In this document: piece by piece, positions 43,093 through 51,695 of the stretch
Layout of the letters: each line of letters starts with the position of its first letter
Numbering within the stretch: the stretch's first letter is position 1
Assembly: GCA_035566435.1 (NCBI GenBank)
Contig: DATMRF010000144.1
Location: 62,001 to 126,000 of the forward strand
Direction of reading: 5' to 3'
DNA from: DATMRF01 sp035566435
Lineage (GTDB): Bacteria > Verrucomicrobiota > Verrucomicrobiia > Limisphaerales > UBA8199
DNA: 64,000 nucleotides
Notes under the pieces: generated by a model
Seen by the model: only the letters and a program-made list of their open reading frames with translations
Told to the model about the DNA's origin: nothing
Databases searched by the model: none
Made by a program: the position numbers and the translations under genes

Positions 43093-44579
43093 ATTCGTGA
43101 CTGGTAATCGGGGACGGGTAATTTTTCTGGAGATGGGCCTTCGATGGCCTGCCGTTCATGCTCCAGCTCCTTGGCCACCTGCTCGAACGTGCGGCGCGAC
43201 GCCGGGGTCAACTGGCTGACCACAATGTGAGCGAGCAAGCCTACCAAGGTCGCGGGAATGATCGGGTTCTCACGGAACATCGCAGCCGCAGGGAGGAACA
43301 TCAGGGCCAGCGATACCGCTGGCGTGATCACGAGGGCCGACAGCGCGCCCTGCCAGGTGGCGCATTTCCAGAAGCGCCCGAGAAGGATAATCACCGCCAG
43401 CCCGCTCATGGTCAGCGGCAAAAACCTGACGACGAATCCCACGATGCTCTTCGTGTAAAGCGCCAGCGCTGTTGAGGCGAGGAACGCGCAGGCCAGCGCC
43501 CACCGCGCGACCACCACCGGCCGTTTGGGGTATTTTCCGGTCGCCAGGGGATAAATATGCCGCACGAAAAAAGTGCCGGCGGCGGCGGCATTGCCGTTGG
43601 CAGCGGAGGACATACCAGCCACCGCCGCGACTACCACAAAGGCTGCCAACCACGGAGGCAGAACGTTCATGACCAGCCACGGCAACGCCTGGTCCGGCAC
43701 CGGCAGGTGCGGGTTGAGCCGGTAAGTGTACATGCCGGTAATGCCAATCACCACGGAGAAGGCGATCACCGTCACCCCCGATGCCACCATGCTCGAACGA
43801 GCGCCGGATTCGGTGCGGGCGCTATAGATTGTCAGCCGGCGGCCGGGATCGGCAATGGGATTCAAAGTCAGCACCAGGATCAAGCTCAACACACTCCACC
43901 CCCCGAGCGACGCAACACCAAGGAAGGAGAAGTAGTCAGGAGGAACCACCTGCCGCAACCCCGCCAATCCGCCGGTGTCCGCCAGCGCGGACCACATTAG
44001 AAAGCCGAAGCCGCTGAAAAGGACGAACGTCTGGAGAACGTCAGTGTACACGACTGCCTTGAGCCCGCCGGGAATCGAGATCACCGCTTTGGCAAGACCC
44101 GCCAGCACCACGCAGACTTTGTAAGGCAGTCCGATAACCGCCCCGAGGACTGCCGCCCCGCCCATGATCTGGACCGTCAGCCAGCACAATTGCGACAGAA
44201 ACAAAGTGATGTTCGAAAACTCCACGACGCCGCGATTCCCGTCGTAGTAGCAGGCAATTTCCTCACTGAGCGTCATGAACCGGTAGCGTCGCATCCGCGC
44301 GAAAAACAGTCCCGTCAGCAATGTCCCCAACCCCAGCCCGATGGGGTAGGCGCAGCCGGCCCAGCCATGCTGATACGCCAGGCCCGACCCGCCGATGATC
44401 ACGCCAGTGCCAATGCAGGTTCCAATAATGGTGCCGATAAGAACCCAGATGGGGAGGCCGCGTCCTGCCACGAGGTAATCCGCCGGCTTCCTGACCCGCG
44501 CCATCCAAAAGAACGAAACCCCCGTCGTCAACACGACGTAGAGGATCAGCCCAATGGCGATGGCGACCCTGGTGGTCAT
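43089..44579 (-). CDS. sodium:solute (sugar-type) symporter
   Basis: A 496-residue SSS-family transporter with about 13 membrane helices. An ATG at 44579 is preferred, with a GTG two codons upstream immediately after the isomerase stop. MARVRKPADYLVAGRGLPIW is the signature after helix 1, and IGTCIGTGVIIGGSGLAYQ follows. The long C-terminal tail (FEQVAKELEHERQAIEG) is cytoplasmic. It differs clearly from the carboxylate-type symporter at 19452-21047. Placed between the isomerase and aldolase genes, it probably imports the free sugar released by the GH2 enzyme. Confidence 0.9.
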   Translation of the reverse strand: MTTRVAIAIGLILYVVLTTGVSFFWMARVRKPADYLVAGRGLPIWVLIGTIIGTCIGTGVIIGGSGLAYQHGWAGCAYPIGLGLGTLLTGLFFARMRRYRFMTLSEEIACYYDGNRGVVEFSNITLFLSQLCWLTVQIMGGAAVLGAVIGLPYKVCVVLAGLAKAVISIPGGLKAVVYTDVLQTFVLFSGFGFLMWSALADTGGLAGLRQVVPPDYFSFLGVASLGGWSVLSLILVLTLNPIADPGRRLTIYSARTESGARSSMVASGVTVIAFSVVIGITGMYTYRLNPHLPVPDQALPWLVMNVLPPWLAAFVVVAAVAGMSSAANGNAAAAGTFFVRHIYPLATGKYPKRPVVVARWALACAFLASTALALYTKSIVGFVVRFLPLTMSGLAVIILLGRFWKCATWQGALSALVITPAVSLALMFLPAAAMFRENPIIPATLVGLLAHIVVSQLTPASRRTFEQVAKELEHERQAIEGPSPEKLPVPDYQSRI

Positions 44580-44585
44580 GCGCAC

Positions 44586-45938
44586 CTAGATGAACTTCAT
44601 GTTCAGCGCGCGGCCGAATCGCTTTAACAGCGCCGCGTGATGTCCTTGAACCACCGCCACGTGATGCGGCATTCCTTCATGGCAGAGTTCCTCGAACCAT
44701 TCGCGAGGGTCTTGCCGCATCCGGGCCAGGCCGTTCGTAGCCATCAAGTGCCGTTTGGGCCGGAGCGTCTCCCCTTCTCGCGCCGTCAGGAAATACTTCC
44801 CCTCGAGCCGCCAGAACCGAAACAAGGTAACGGGCATTTCGGCGCGCAACGTTGCCTCGACCACGGCCGGCTTCTTGATGTTGAAATGACGTGCGATGGT
44901 GGGACCGCCCGGACTGCCCACAGCCTCGCACAGCGACAACGGCGCGGCGCCGCCGTGCCAAAGCGTGATCGTTTCGCGGTCATGCTCCAGCCAATCTGAG
45001 AGGTAGCAGCGACCCAGGCCCAAAGTTTCAACGATCCAGGCTGACAATGCCGCGTCTGCATCGCCTTCGATCGCCACGGCGCGCCCTTCATCGGTCAAAC
45101 GGGCCACGCCGAAGTAAGGCCATTGGCCGAAAGCATTGGCCATTTCCGGCCAACAGCGAATGGTCAGAGCGTCCAGGCTCTCCGTTTCGAAGAACGAACG
45201 CATCGCCAGGTAAATGCGTGAGGCCATCGGAAGATCCTCAGCGGCGATGTCTTTCAGCGGGAGACCCAGCGCGTTGACGCGGACCACGTCTTCCGCTACC
45301 GCCTGCTCGCTTAGTCCGTTCACCACGTTGGCGAATCCGAGCAGGCTGAAGCTCTGCACCTGCGCACCCAGACCACGGTGGATTGTGAACGGGTCGGCGC
45401 TCATGGCGAAATAGCCCGGCGCTTGCCCGCCGATCATGCCCAGACGAACGGAACGCAACCGGCGCACCGTCGCTGCCACACGGACGGCTTCGTCAAATCG
45501 CTGCCTCGTCTCTGGCGCGTCCGGGTCGCCATAAACCAGGTCAAACGAATGCCCCATCTGGCGGAATACAGAGGCCCAGCAGTGGGCCCCTACCAGGGAA
45601 CAGGAGCTGATCATGTCGCCATCCGGTTTCTCCGGCGTCGCCCAGAGCACCACCGGGTCGGGCCAGCGCTGCGCCAGGGTTTGCGAAAGCCGCGCGTCGC
45701 CCATCGTCGTTTGAAGCAAAACGATCGCGTCCACTCGCGCCGCATCGCAGGCGTCCATCGTCCGGCGCAACGACCCTTCATCCACGGTCTTCTCCGCCGG
45801 TTCGAACACGGCGAACTGCGTTTTCTGGAGGCAGAGCCGGACCCGTTCCTCCATCTGCCGTCCCCATTCCTGGTCGAACCCCGGCCGTTTGCGTCCGAGG
45901 AATATCAATCCGAGCTTCGGTGATTTTTCGCGGTTCAT
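44586..45938 (-). CDS. fucose/arabinose isomerase-like sugar isomerase
   Basis: A 450-residue protein of the L-fucose/L-arabinose isomerase superfamily. The N-terminal part starts KLGLIFLGRKRPGFDQEWG. Metal-site motifs in the C-terminal half are RCWPEM (Glu), IEGDAD (Glu/Asp) and LWHGGAA (His), in the positions usual for this family. It should convert an aldose to a ketose using a divalent metal. The start at 45938 overlaps the aldehyde dehydrogenase stop as ATGA. In transaldolase-type sulfoquinovose breakdown the first cytoplasmic step is such an isomerisation (sulfoquinovose to sulfofructose), which is the role inferred here. Confidence 0.85.
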   Translation of the reverse strand: MNREKSPKLGLIFLGRKRPGFDQEWGRQMEERVRLCLQKTQFAVFEPAEKTVDEGSLRRTMDACDAARVDAIVLLQTTMGDARLSQTLAQRWPDPVVLWATPEKPDGDMISSCSLVGAHCWASVFRQMGHSFDLVYGDPDAPETRQRFDEAVRVAATVRRLRSVRLGMIGGQAPGYFAMSADPFTIHRGLGAQVQSFSLLGFANVVNGLSEQAVAEDVVRVNALGLPLKDIAAEDLPMASRIYLAMRSFFETESLDALTIRCWPEMANAFGQWPYFGVARLTDEGRAVAIEGDADAALSAWIVETLGLGRCYLSDWLEHDRETITLWHGGAAPLSLCEAVGSPGGPTIARHFNIKKPAVVEATLRAEMPVTLFRFWRLEGKYFLTAREGETLRPKRHLMATNGLARMRQDPREWFEELCHEGMPHHVAVVQGHHAALLKRFGRALNMKFI

Positions 45939-47362
45939 ATCCCCAATCCGAGTGAGACGTGTTTTGTTTCGAGGAAGGCATCCATTCCCTCGACGCCCAG
46001 TTCGCGGCCCCAACCGCTTTGTTTAAGGCCGCCAAAGGGGCACTGACTCGTGGTGGGGACGCCGTCGTTGATGCCGATGGTGCCGGCTTCCAGACCTTCC
46101 ATCAGGCGGAACGTCCGGCTAAGGTCGCGCGTGAAGGCGTAGGCGCTCAGTCCATACGCGGAGGCGTTGGCGCGCTCCAGCCCCTCGGCCTCACTGTCGA
46201 AGGGACAGACGGGCGCGATAGGCGCGAACGTCTCCTCCGACATGCACGCCGCCTCGGCAGGCACATCCGCCAGCACCGTGGGTTCGAGGAACCAGCCCTT
46301 CCTGGCAAGACGTTTGCCCCCGCACAAGAGGCGCGCGCCGCGCCGGACCGCATCCTGAATGTGCTCCAGCCCCTTGGACACGCCCTCCTCGTTGACCACT
46401 GGCCCGACCTGCACGCCTGGTTCCAGGCCATCCCCGGTTTTGAGTGCGCGGACTTCTTGGACGAATTCATCCAGGAACTTGTCATAAATGGAGCGCTGGA
46501 CAAAAATGCGGTTGGCGGCGATGCACGATTGACCCGTGTTGCGGAACTTGGCGATCATCGCGCCTTCCACCGCCGCATCCAGGTCCGCGTCCTCGAAGAC
46601 CAGCACGGGCGCATGACCGCCCAGTTCAAGGGACAATGGTTTCACCTGGCTGGCGGCGCCGCGGATAAGCGATTTGCCCACCTCAGTCGAACCCGTGAAA
46701 GTGATCTTGCGGCAGAGCGGGTTTTCCAGGAATTCGGCGGCGATGTCCCCGGCCCGACCGGCGACGAGTTGGAAAACTCCTTTGGGCAGTTGCGCGGCGG
46801 CGACGCACTCAGCCAGGGCCACGGCGCAAAGCGGAGTGGCGCTGGCTGGCTTTAGAATCGTGGTGCATCCCGCGGCCAGCGCAGGCGCGAGTTTGCGCAG
46901 CGCCAGCACCAGCGGAAAATTCCACGGACTGATCGCCGCGACAACGCCCATCGGAACTTTGACCACTAGGTGGCGTTTGCCGTCAGCCTGATGCGGAACG
47001 ATACGGCCATACGCGCGGCGCGCTTCCTCAGCGAACCAGCCCAGGTGGTCGATCGACATGGCGACCTCACCCTGGCTCTGCGCCAGGGGTTTCCCGTTTT
47101 CCATCGTGATCGTGCGGGCAATCTCGTCGCGCCGCCGCTCAATTTCGCTGGCGATTTTTCTCAAAAACTCCCCGCGCGCCTTTCCGGTGAGCGCGCGCCA
47201 ACGGGGAAAGGCCGCGTGCGCGTCGCTAACCGCCTGAGTCACCCGGCGGCCGTCGATTGTGGATATCCTGGCGAACGCCTCGCCGGTGGCCGGGTTAACG
47301 ACCTCGAGGGTCGGCTCGCTCACGACGAACTCGCCATTCAGATAGAGAGGGTGGGTTTTCAT
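45935..47362 (-). CDS. NAD(P)-dependent aldehyde dehydrogenase
   Basis: A 475-residue aldehyde dehydrogenase close to the succinate-semialdehyde/glycolaldehyde dehydrogenase branch. AAISPWNFPLVLALRKLAPA is the cofactor-binding motif, LELGGHAP contains the general-base Glu, and NTGQSCIAANRIFVQ contains the catalytic Cys. It starts with ATG at 47362, 29 bases after the transaldolase stop, and is coupled to the isomerase. In the proposed pathway it would oxidise sulfolactaldehyde to sulfolactate; a generic role on another short hydroxyaldehyde is the alternative. Confidence 0.92.
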   Translation of the reverse strand: MKTHPLYLNGEFVVSEPTLEVVNPATGEAFARISTIDGRRVTQAVSDAHAAFPRWRALTGKARGEFLRKIASEIERRRDEIARTITMENGKPLAQSQGEVAMSIDHLGWFAEEARRAYGRIVPHQADGKRHLVVKVPMGVVAAISPWNFPLVLALRKLAPALAAGCTTILKPASATPLCAVALAECVAAAQLPKGVFQLVAGRAGDIAAEFLENPLCRKITFTGSTEVGKSLIRGAASQVKPLSLELGGHAPVLVFEDADLDAAVEGAMIAKFRNTGQSCIAANRIFVQRSIYDKFLDEFVQEVRALKTGDGLEPGVQVGPVVNEEGVSKGLEHIQDAVRRGARLLCGGKRLARKGWFLEPTVLADVPAEAACMSEETFAPIAPVCPFDSEAEGLERANASAYGLSAYAFTRDLSRTFRLMEGLEAGTIGINDGVPTTSQCPFGGLKQSGWGRELGVEGMDAFLETKHVSLGLGI

Positions 47363-47391
47363 CGCCGTTGCACAGGTTGGACGTCTTCAGC

Positions 47392-48039
47392 TCATTTGAC
47401 CGGGATTTTGGCCCAGTCCTTCAAAAACTGATCGAGCACCACGTCGGTGAGTGGATGCTGATAGAGCTGCTGCAGAATGTCGAAGCTCATGGTCGTGATA
47501 TCGGAACCGGCGAGAGCTGCCTGCAGCACGTGCAATGGATGCCGGGCCGCCGCCGTAATGATCTGGGTGCTGAACCCGTAATTCTGATAGATCGTCTTGA
47601 TTTGGCGCACCAGCTCCATGCCATCGTGGCCAACGGCATCGAGACGGCCGACAAACGGGCTAATATACGTCGCGCCTACTTTTGCGGCCAGCAACGCCTG
47701 CAGCGGCGAGAACGTCACGGTCACATTGGTTTTGTAACCTTCCGCGGCCAGGATTTTCACTGCCTTGAGGCCCTCCTTGATTATGGGGACCTTGATGACG
47801 ACGTTCTTGTGAATCTTGGCCAACTCGTGCGCCTCCTTCACGATGCCTCCCGCTTCCAGGGCAACAGTCTCCAGGCTAATCGGGCCGTCCACGATGTCGC
47901 AAATCTCGCGGTAAACCTCGCTGGGTTTGCGCCCCGACTTGTGCACGTGCGATGGGTTGGTGGTAACGCCGTCAATAATGCCCCAGCTCCAGGCCTCGCG
48001 GATCTGAGCGACGTCGGCAGTGTCGATGAATAGCTTCAT
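47392..48039 (-). CDS. transaldolase / fructose-6-phosphate aldolase-family enzyme
   Basis: A 215-residue short transaldolase. The start at 48039 gives MKLFIDTADVAQIREAWSWG, with the conserved Asp in FIDTAD. DGVTTNPSHVHKSG follows. The Schiff-base Lys is in NVVIKVPIIKEGLKAV, and TNVTVTFSPLQALLAAK and YISPFVGRLDAVGHDG are standard family motifs. Members either transfer a dihydroxyacetone unit or cleave fructose 6-phosphate. Inside an operon with an isomerase, an aldehyde dehydrogenase and a TauE-type exporter, it fits the sulfofructose transaldolase that yields sulfolactaldehyde and fructose 6-phosphate. The substrate is inferred from context only. Confidence 0.92.
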   Translation of the reverse strand: MKLFIDTADVAQIREAWSWGIIDGVTTNPSHVHKSGRKPSEVYREICDIVDGPISLETVALEAGGIVKEAHELAKIHKNVVIKVPIIKEGLKAVKILAAEGYKTNVTVTFSPLQALLAAKVGATYISPFVGRLDAVGHDGMELVRQIKTIYQNYGFSTQIITAAARHPLHVLQAALAGSDITTMSFDILQQLYQHPLTDVVLDQFLKDWAKIPVK

Positions 48040-48080
48040 AGGAATTAAGCGATGTGGATGTGATGTTGGCTGCAGAGGTC

Positions 48081-48800
48081 TTACGGAAACAGGAGATATT
48101 TCATACCCATGGCCCCCAGAAATACAAACGTGGCGTTGCGCAACATCGACTGAGGGATTCTGGAAAAACATTTTTGACCGAGGAGAATCGCTACGGTGAG
48201 AGGCAACACGCTCCACAGCCCCGTGAGCAATAGTGGGCTGGCCAGCAAACCGGCGCTGCCCAGCAAGACCAGCCGCAGGACCGCGCTCAGGCCGAACACG
48301 ACCTGGAGCAGCGCCACAATTTGCTCCTTGCTCCACGGCTGCGAGTAAGTGAAAGCCACCGCCGGCGGACCGCCCATCCCAAACGCCCCGCTGAGACTCC
48401 CGCTGAGCAGTCCGAACGGCAGCCCCAGGCGCGGTGACAGGTGAACGGAGCGGGCGCGAGCGAGAATGAATTCGTGGGCGCACATCAACACCATCGCCGC
48501 CCCCAAGACGCGAAGCAATAGCACGTCGTTCAATCGCACTAGGGCATAGACGCCCAGCGGCACCCCCAGGCAAGTCCCGACCACCAGGCCCAGCCCCTGG
48601 CGGAACGAATAGTGGTCGCGAATCGAGAAAAACGTCATGCCGCAGACCAGCAGGTTCAGGAGCACCATCAAGGCCGCCGCCTCCCTCAGGTTCATCAGCA
48701 ACAACAGTAGCGGCATCGCCACGAGCCCAAACCCGAACCCGCTTAGGCCTTGCGTGAAGCCGGCCAGGCAAATAACCACGATGACGAGCGCTACGGTCAT
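48081..48800 (-). CDS. TauE/SafE-family anion exporter
   Basis: A 239-residue protein of 7-8 membrane helices. The start at 48800 (MTVALVIVVICLAGFTQGL) overlaps the regulator stop as ATGA. The first repeat has GLSGFGFGLVAMPLLLLL and the second GLLSGSLSGAFGMGGPPAV, the paired glycine-rich motifs of the TauE/SafE (DUF81) family. Known members export sulfite, sulfoacetate or similar sulfonates. Its position in a sugar operon is hard to explain unless the pathway releases an anionic product such as sulfolactate, and this is the main clue to a sulfosugar substrate. Confidence 0.88.
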   Translation of the reverse strand: MTVALVIVVICLAGFTQGLSGFGFGLVAMPLLLLLMNLREAAALMVLLNLLVCGMTFFSIRDHYSFRQGLGLVVGTCLGVPLGVYALVRLNDVLLLRVLGAAMVLMCAHEFILARARSVHLSPRLGLPFGLLSGSLSGAFGMGGPPAVAFTYSQPWSKEQIVALLQVVFGLSAVLRLVLLGSAGLLASPLLLTGLWSVLPLTVAILLGQKCFSRIPQSMLRNATFVFLGAMGMKYLLFP

Positions 48801-50014
48801 GTGCTCGAAAGCGCCGGTTTCCACTCGTGTACGGCCAGGGCCGCCGCGCCCAGCGCGCCGCTGTACTCGCCCATCGTCGAGTTCACAATTTCCGGCGCGT
48901 CCGCGCCGCAATCCCGCAAAAGCTCGCCGGCGCGCTGGCGCAACGGCCCCAACAGGGCCTCGCCCAGAAGCGTCAACTGCCCCGCCAGGATCACGCGGGA
49001 AGGGTTCAAGGCCAATGATAGCTGGCTCACCGCCCAGCTCAGCATGGCGGCTGCCGCAGTGATGATTTGCAGGGCCAAGGCATCGTTTTGTTGAACCGCG
49101 CGAACCAGGTCGGCAAAAACGGGCGTTGGTTGCCCTGGGCCTTGCGCTTTCCTCGCCCCGGCCGCTCGTCCCCTCGCCCAGGTGGCCAGAATCGCCCGCG
49201 CCGAGGCGACCTCCTGCAGTTCGGCCATCGGCGCCGCTGCTGCAGAGTCGCCGTTGGCAAAAAGCCGCGCCGCCGCGCGTGAAGGCCAGGGACAGCGCCA
49301 CCGTCCGATCTCGCCGGCTTGGTACGAGTGGCCACGTTGCAATTGGCCTCCCGCCACGATCCCGGCGCCGATGCCGCTGCGGATGCCAATGCAGAGCCAA
49401 TCCCGGACACCTCGCCCCTGGCCAAACCACAATTCCGCCAGTGCCATCGAACGGATGGTGTTTTCGAGGTAAACCGGCACGCCGAAATGTTTGGCCAGCG
49501 GCGCCGCCAGCGCCACGTTGTGCCAGCCTTCGATGTATTTATAATCCACCGCGATCCCTTTGAGCGGATCCACCAGACCGGGCACCCCGACACCAATCGC
49601 CAGCGGTCGTTCCTGGTTCCCCGGCAGGACTTCAAGAATGGCTTGTTCGATCTTCCTGATGATCCCGGGCACCGAATCTGACTTCTGGATGTCCCGGTGG
49701 GCCTGCTTAAGCGGCCGGGCGGAGAAATCCACCGCGGTCGCCATGATGCTCCGCGCTTCAAAGTCGACACCGATGAACTGGCCGCCGTCCGGATTAAGCC
49801 GCAGCGCCGTCGGCGGTCGCCCCGACTCCGAATCCATCTTCTCCGACTCCGCCAGGAAGCCTCCGGTCACAAGCCTCTCGACGTAGTTGCTCACTGTGGA
49901 CGGCGCCAGCTTCAGGTTGCGCGAAAGCGCGATCCGGGAAGTGCCGGGATGCGCGCGCACCCGCTTCAGGATATCTGATCCGATCGCCGCTCTCTGGTCG
50001 GTGCTGAGCTTCAT
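48797..50014 (-). CDS. ROK-family transcriptional regulator
   Basis: A 405-residue NagC/XylR-type regulator. The N-terminal winged helix (RIALSRNLKLAPSTVSNYVE) is followed by a ROK sugar-kinase-like domain (PLAIGVGVPGLVDPLKGIA). The usual zinc motif (CxCGxxGCxE after GEIGH) is absent: the corresponding region reads AGEIGRWRCPWPSRAAARL, with only one Cys. It heads the operon and is coupled to the exporter by an ATGA overlap, so it probably represses its own operon until the sugar or an intermediate binds. A candidate operator is immediately upstream. Confidence 0.9.
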   Translation of the reverse strand: MKLSTDQRAAIGSDILKRVRAHPGTSRIALSRNLKLAPSTVSNYVERLVTGGFLAESEKMDSESGRPPTALRLNPDGGQFIGVDFEARSIMATAVDFSARPLKQAHRDIQKSDSVPGIIRKIEQAILEVLPGNQERPLAIGVGVPGLVDPLKGIAVDYKYIEGWHNVALAAPLAKHFGVPVYLENTIRSMALAELWFGQGRGVRDWLCIGIRSGIGAGIVAGGQLQRGHSYQAGEIGRWRCPWPSRAAARLFANGDSAAAAPMAELQEVASARAILATWARGRAAGARKAQGPGQPTPVFADLVRAVQQNDALALQIITAAAAMLSWAVSQLSLALNPSRVILAGQLTLLGEALLGPLRQRAGELLRDCGADAPEIVNSTMGEYSGALGAAALAVHEWKPALSST

Positions 50015-50020
50015 TTCGAT

Positions 50021-50040
50021 TTATTTCGTATAAAAAATAA
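50021..50040. promoter_or_regulatory. candidate operator of the ROK regulator
   Basis: A perfect inverted repeat TTATTT (50021-50026) and AAATAA (50035-50040) with an 8-base spacer lies 6 bases before the regulator start codon, in an AT-rich island within GC-rich DNA. ROK repressors of the NagC/Mlc/XylR group bind AT-rich palindromes of this kind, so autoregulation is likely. Confidence 0.55.
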
Positions 50041-50154
50041 TAAACCCGAGCAGCCCCTTGCAAGGCAAAAAGCATTCGGCTCACTCATTGACGAAGATTG
50101 AATTGGGCGGAAATTGTTGTCACCCTGGCTCGGCGCTGCTTTCGGACCCAAACG

Positions 50155-50544
50155 ATGAATCGGAAGATCATAGTGGTCATCACGCTGCTCGTGGCCGGAC
50201 TTCTCGTCGGAGGAGCCCTCATCCTTCGCGGCAGGGGCGAGCGTCCGGCGGTGACTGTGACCGTCCGGATTTCGGTCACACCTCCTGTACAGTCGAATTT
50301 TGTGGCCGGGCAGGCGAATTCCTCACGGTTCAAGTATTTGATCGGCAAACAAGCGGGCGTTAAACCTATCCAGGCGCAAAAGCTTTCTGTCAAACCGGTG
50401 CCGAACTCCCCGTTATTGGAAGGGCAGGTGGGCGTCTCGACGAAAGACGAGGCCGAACGTTACGTCGCGGGGTTCATCGAAACGCTCCAACTCGTGTGCG
50501 GCAGCCAAGCCCAGGTAGCCCTCGCTGACAAAACGATTCATTGA
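50155..50544 (+). CDS. small membrane-anchored protein of unknown function
   Basis: A 129-residue protein starting MNRKIIVVITLLVAGLLVGG, an N-terminal anchor or signal, followed by a hydrophilic domain with no family I recognise (FKYLIGKQAGVKPIQAQKLS, DEAERYVAGFIETLQLVCG). A single Cys is near the end. It is transcribed divergently from the ROK regulator with 140 bases between, so it might share the operator region. An in-frame start 19 codons upstream would only extend the N-terminus with non-signal residues. Confidence 0.65.
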   Translation: MNRKIIVVITLLVAGLLVGGALILRGRGERPAVTVTVRISVTPPVQSNFVAGQANSSRFKYLIGKQAGVKPIQAQKLSVKPVPNSPLLEGQVGVSTKDEAERYVAGFIETLQLVCGSQAQVALADKTIH

Positions 50545-50575
50545 CCGCCCGCCCAAGCCTTAGCTAGCGCGGTAG

Positions 50576-50597
50576 GGCGCGTTGTCCTCAACGCGCC
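50576..50597. repeat. hairpin repeat GTAGGG-type, copy 1
   Basis: GGCGCGTTG and CAACGCGCC form a perfect 9-bp stem around TCCT, preceded by GGTA. A related but diverged form is at 61413-61440 (GTAGGGACGCTCTGTCCAAC). Confidence 0.65.
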
Positions 50598-50772
50598 GAG
50601 GCCGTAACCGAATTGCACGACGCGTTTGGTGTGCGGGGCGCTGGCTACCGCTTTTCGCCCCCCTTTCGACACCGCCAGCAAGCTGGACGCACACTCCCCT
50701 AACCGGGACTTCACGGCGAACGCAGAACCTCGACGATGGCCAGAAACTTGCCTTTCTGCACGGATTCTACTC

Positions 50773-50844
50773 GTTGCAGGTTGAAGGTTAAAGGTTCCGG
50801 ATTGACGAAAACCAACTTGCAACCTTCAACTTTCAACCCGCAAC
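50773..50844. repeat. 24-bp inverted repeat with 24-bp spacer
   Basis: The left arm is 50773-50796 (GTTGCAGGTTGAAGGTT core) and the right arm is 50821-50844 (AACCTTCAACTTTCAACC core). The arms pair with three mismatches, all transitions. It lies in a gene-free stretch between convergent genes and could serve as a bidirectional terminator or be a mobile palindrome. Confidence 0.65.
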
Positions 50845-50896
50845 TAGTAACTTCCGTGCAGACAATGAAGCCTCTTCGCTGTGCCGATCACACCCC

Positions 50897-51685
50897 CTAC
50901 CACATCGCCCAACAACCGTCCGGACCGTATTGCTGCGACCCCCGGTGCAGTCTCATCTTCTTGATCGGCTGCCACGCGGCCGACCCGTCCATCTTGCCGA
51001 TATTCCCTCCCGTGGCTCCCAAATCGACCGACGACGCTCCGTCGGCGTTCACGTTCTTGAAATCTCCGTTAGCCTGGACGGCTCCGTTCCTGCCATGCGG
51101 AATCACCGAACCGCCGTAACCGGGCGACCAGTCGTTCATGTCTGTCAACAAAGGCGAAGTCGGGCTCAGGTTGGTGCTGACGTCGGTGAGCTTTTGCGGC
51201 GACGACCATTCTTCGCTCCCCGGCAGCAACTGCCAAGGCGTGTTGGCGTGTCCCCCCAGGTAGTTATAGCCCAGAACAAATCCGTATCCGGCTTCATAAT
51301 AGCCTTGCGCGGTGTTGAATGGAGCGCCCAGGCTCGGGCAGCCCAGCACTTTGTAGTTGCCGGCATACTGCACCATCTGCGTGCGGGTTTGCCCCGAGAG
51401 CACCGGGATCGAGTCATCCAACACTCCATTGGGCGTATTACTGTCCGATGCGCCGCTGGGCAGCCGTTGTTCGCTGTCATTGGCGTAAAGGTGGGCCGCC
51501 AGCAGGAACTGGCGGACGTTGTTCACGCAACCGGTCCGTTTCGCGCGTTCCTTCGCGCCCGCCAACGCCGGCAAGAGCAACGCGGCAAGGATGGCGATAA
51601 TGGCAATAACTACGAGCAGCTCGATCAAGGTAAACGCCAGCCGCCGTTTCAATTCGCCTGAATTTACTGTGGGTCTCCCACACAT
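50897..51685 (-). CDS. type IV pilin-like / type II secretion pseudopilin
   Basis: A 262-residue protein. The leader GELKRRLAFTLIELLVVIAI then continues as the standard helix IAILAALLLPALAGAKERAK. The globular domain has CVNNVRQFLLAAHLYANDSE and ends with KMRLHRGSQQYGPDGCWAM. Prepilin peptidase would cleave before the Phe. Its ATG at 51685 is 10 bases after the propeller stop, so the two form one unit, repeating the pseudopilin-propeller pairing seen at 27951-30210. Confidence 0.88.
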   Translation of the reverse strand: MCGRPTVNSGELKRRLAFTLIELLVVIAIIAILAALLLPALAGAKERAKRTGCVNNVRQFLLAAHLYANDSEQRLPSGASDSNTPNGVLDDSIPVLSGQTRTQMVQYAGNYKVLGCPSLGAPFNTAQGYYEAGYGFVLGYNYLGGHANTPWQLLPGSEEWSSPQKLTDVSTNLSPTSPLLTDMNDWSPGYGGSVIPHGRNGAVQANGDFKNVNADGASSVDLGATGGNIGKMDGSAAWQPIKKMRLHRGSQQYGPDGCWAMW

Positions 51686-51695
51686 AGATGCTTCC

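Larger units (their letters stand above)
50545..50896. other. gene-free stretch with two palindromes
   Basis: No convincing gene was found here. It contains the hairpin at 50576-50597 and the inverted repeat at 50773-50844. Short open frames in it lack protein-like features. Confidence 0.6.

Noticed and set aside
39797..50014. Sulfo-EMP pathway (kinase plus sulfofructose-phosphate aldolase)
   Set aside because: No sugar kinase is present in the operon, and a transaldolase with its Schiff-base lysine is. The class II aldolase alone does not support the kinase route.
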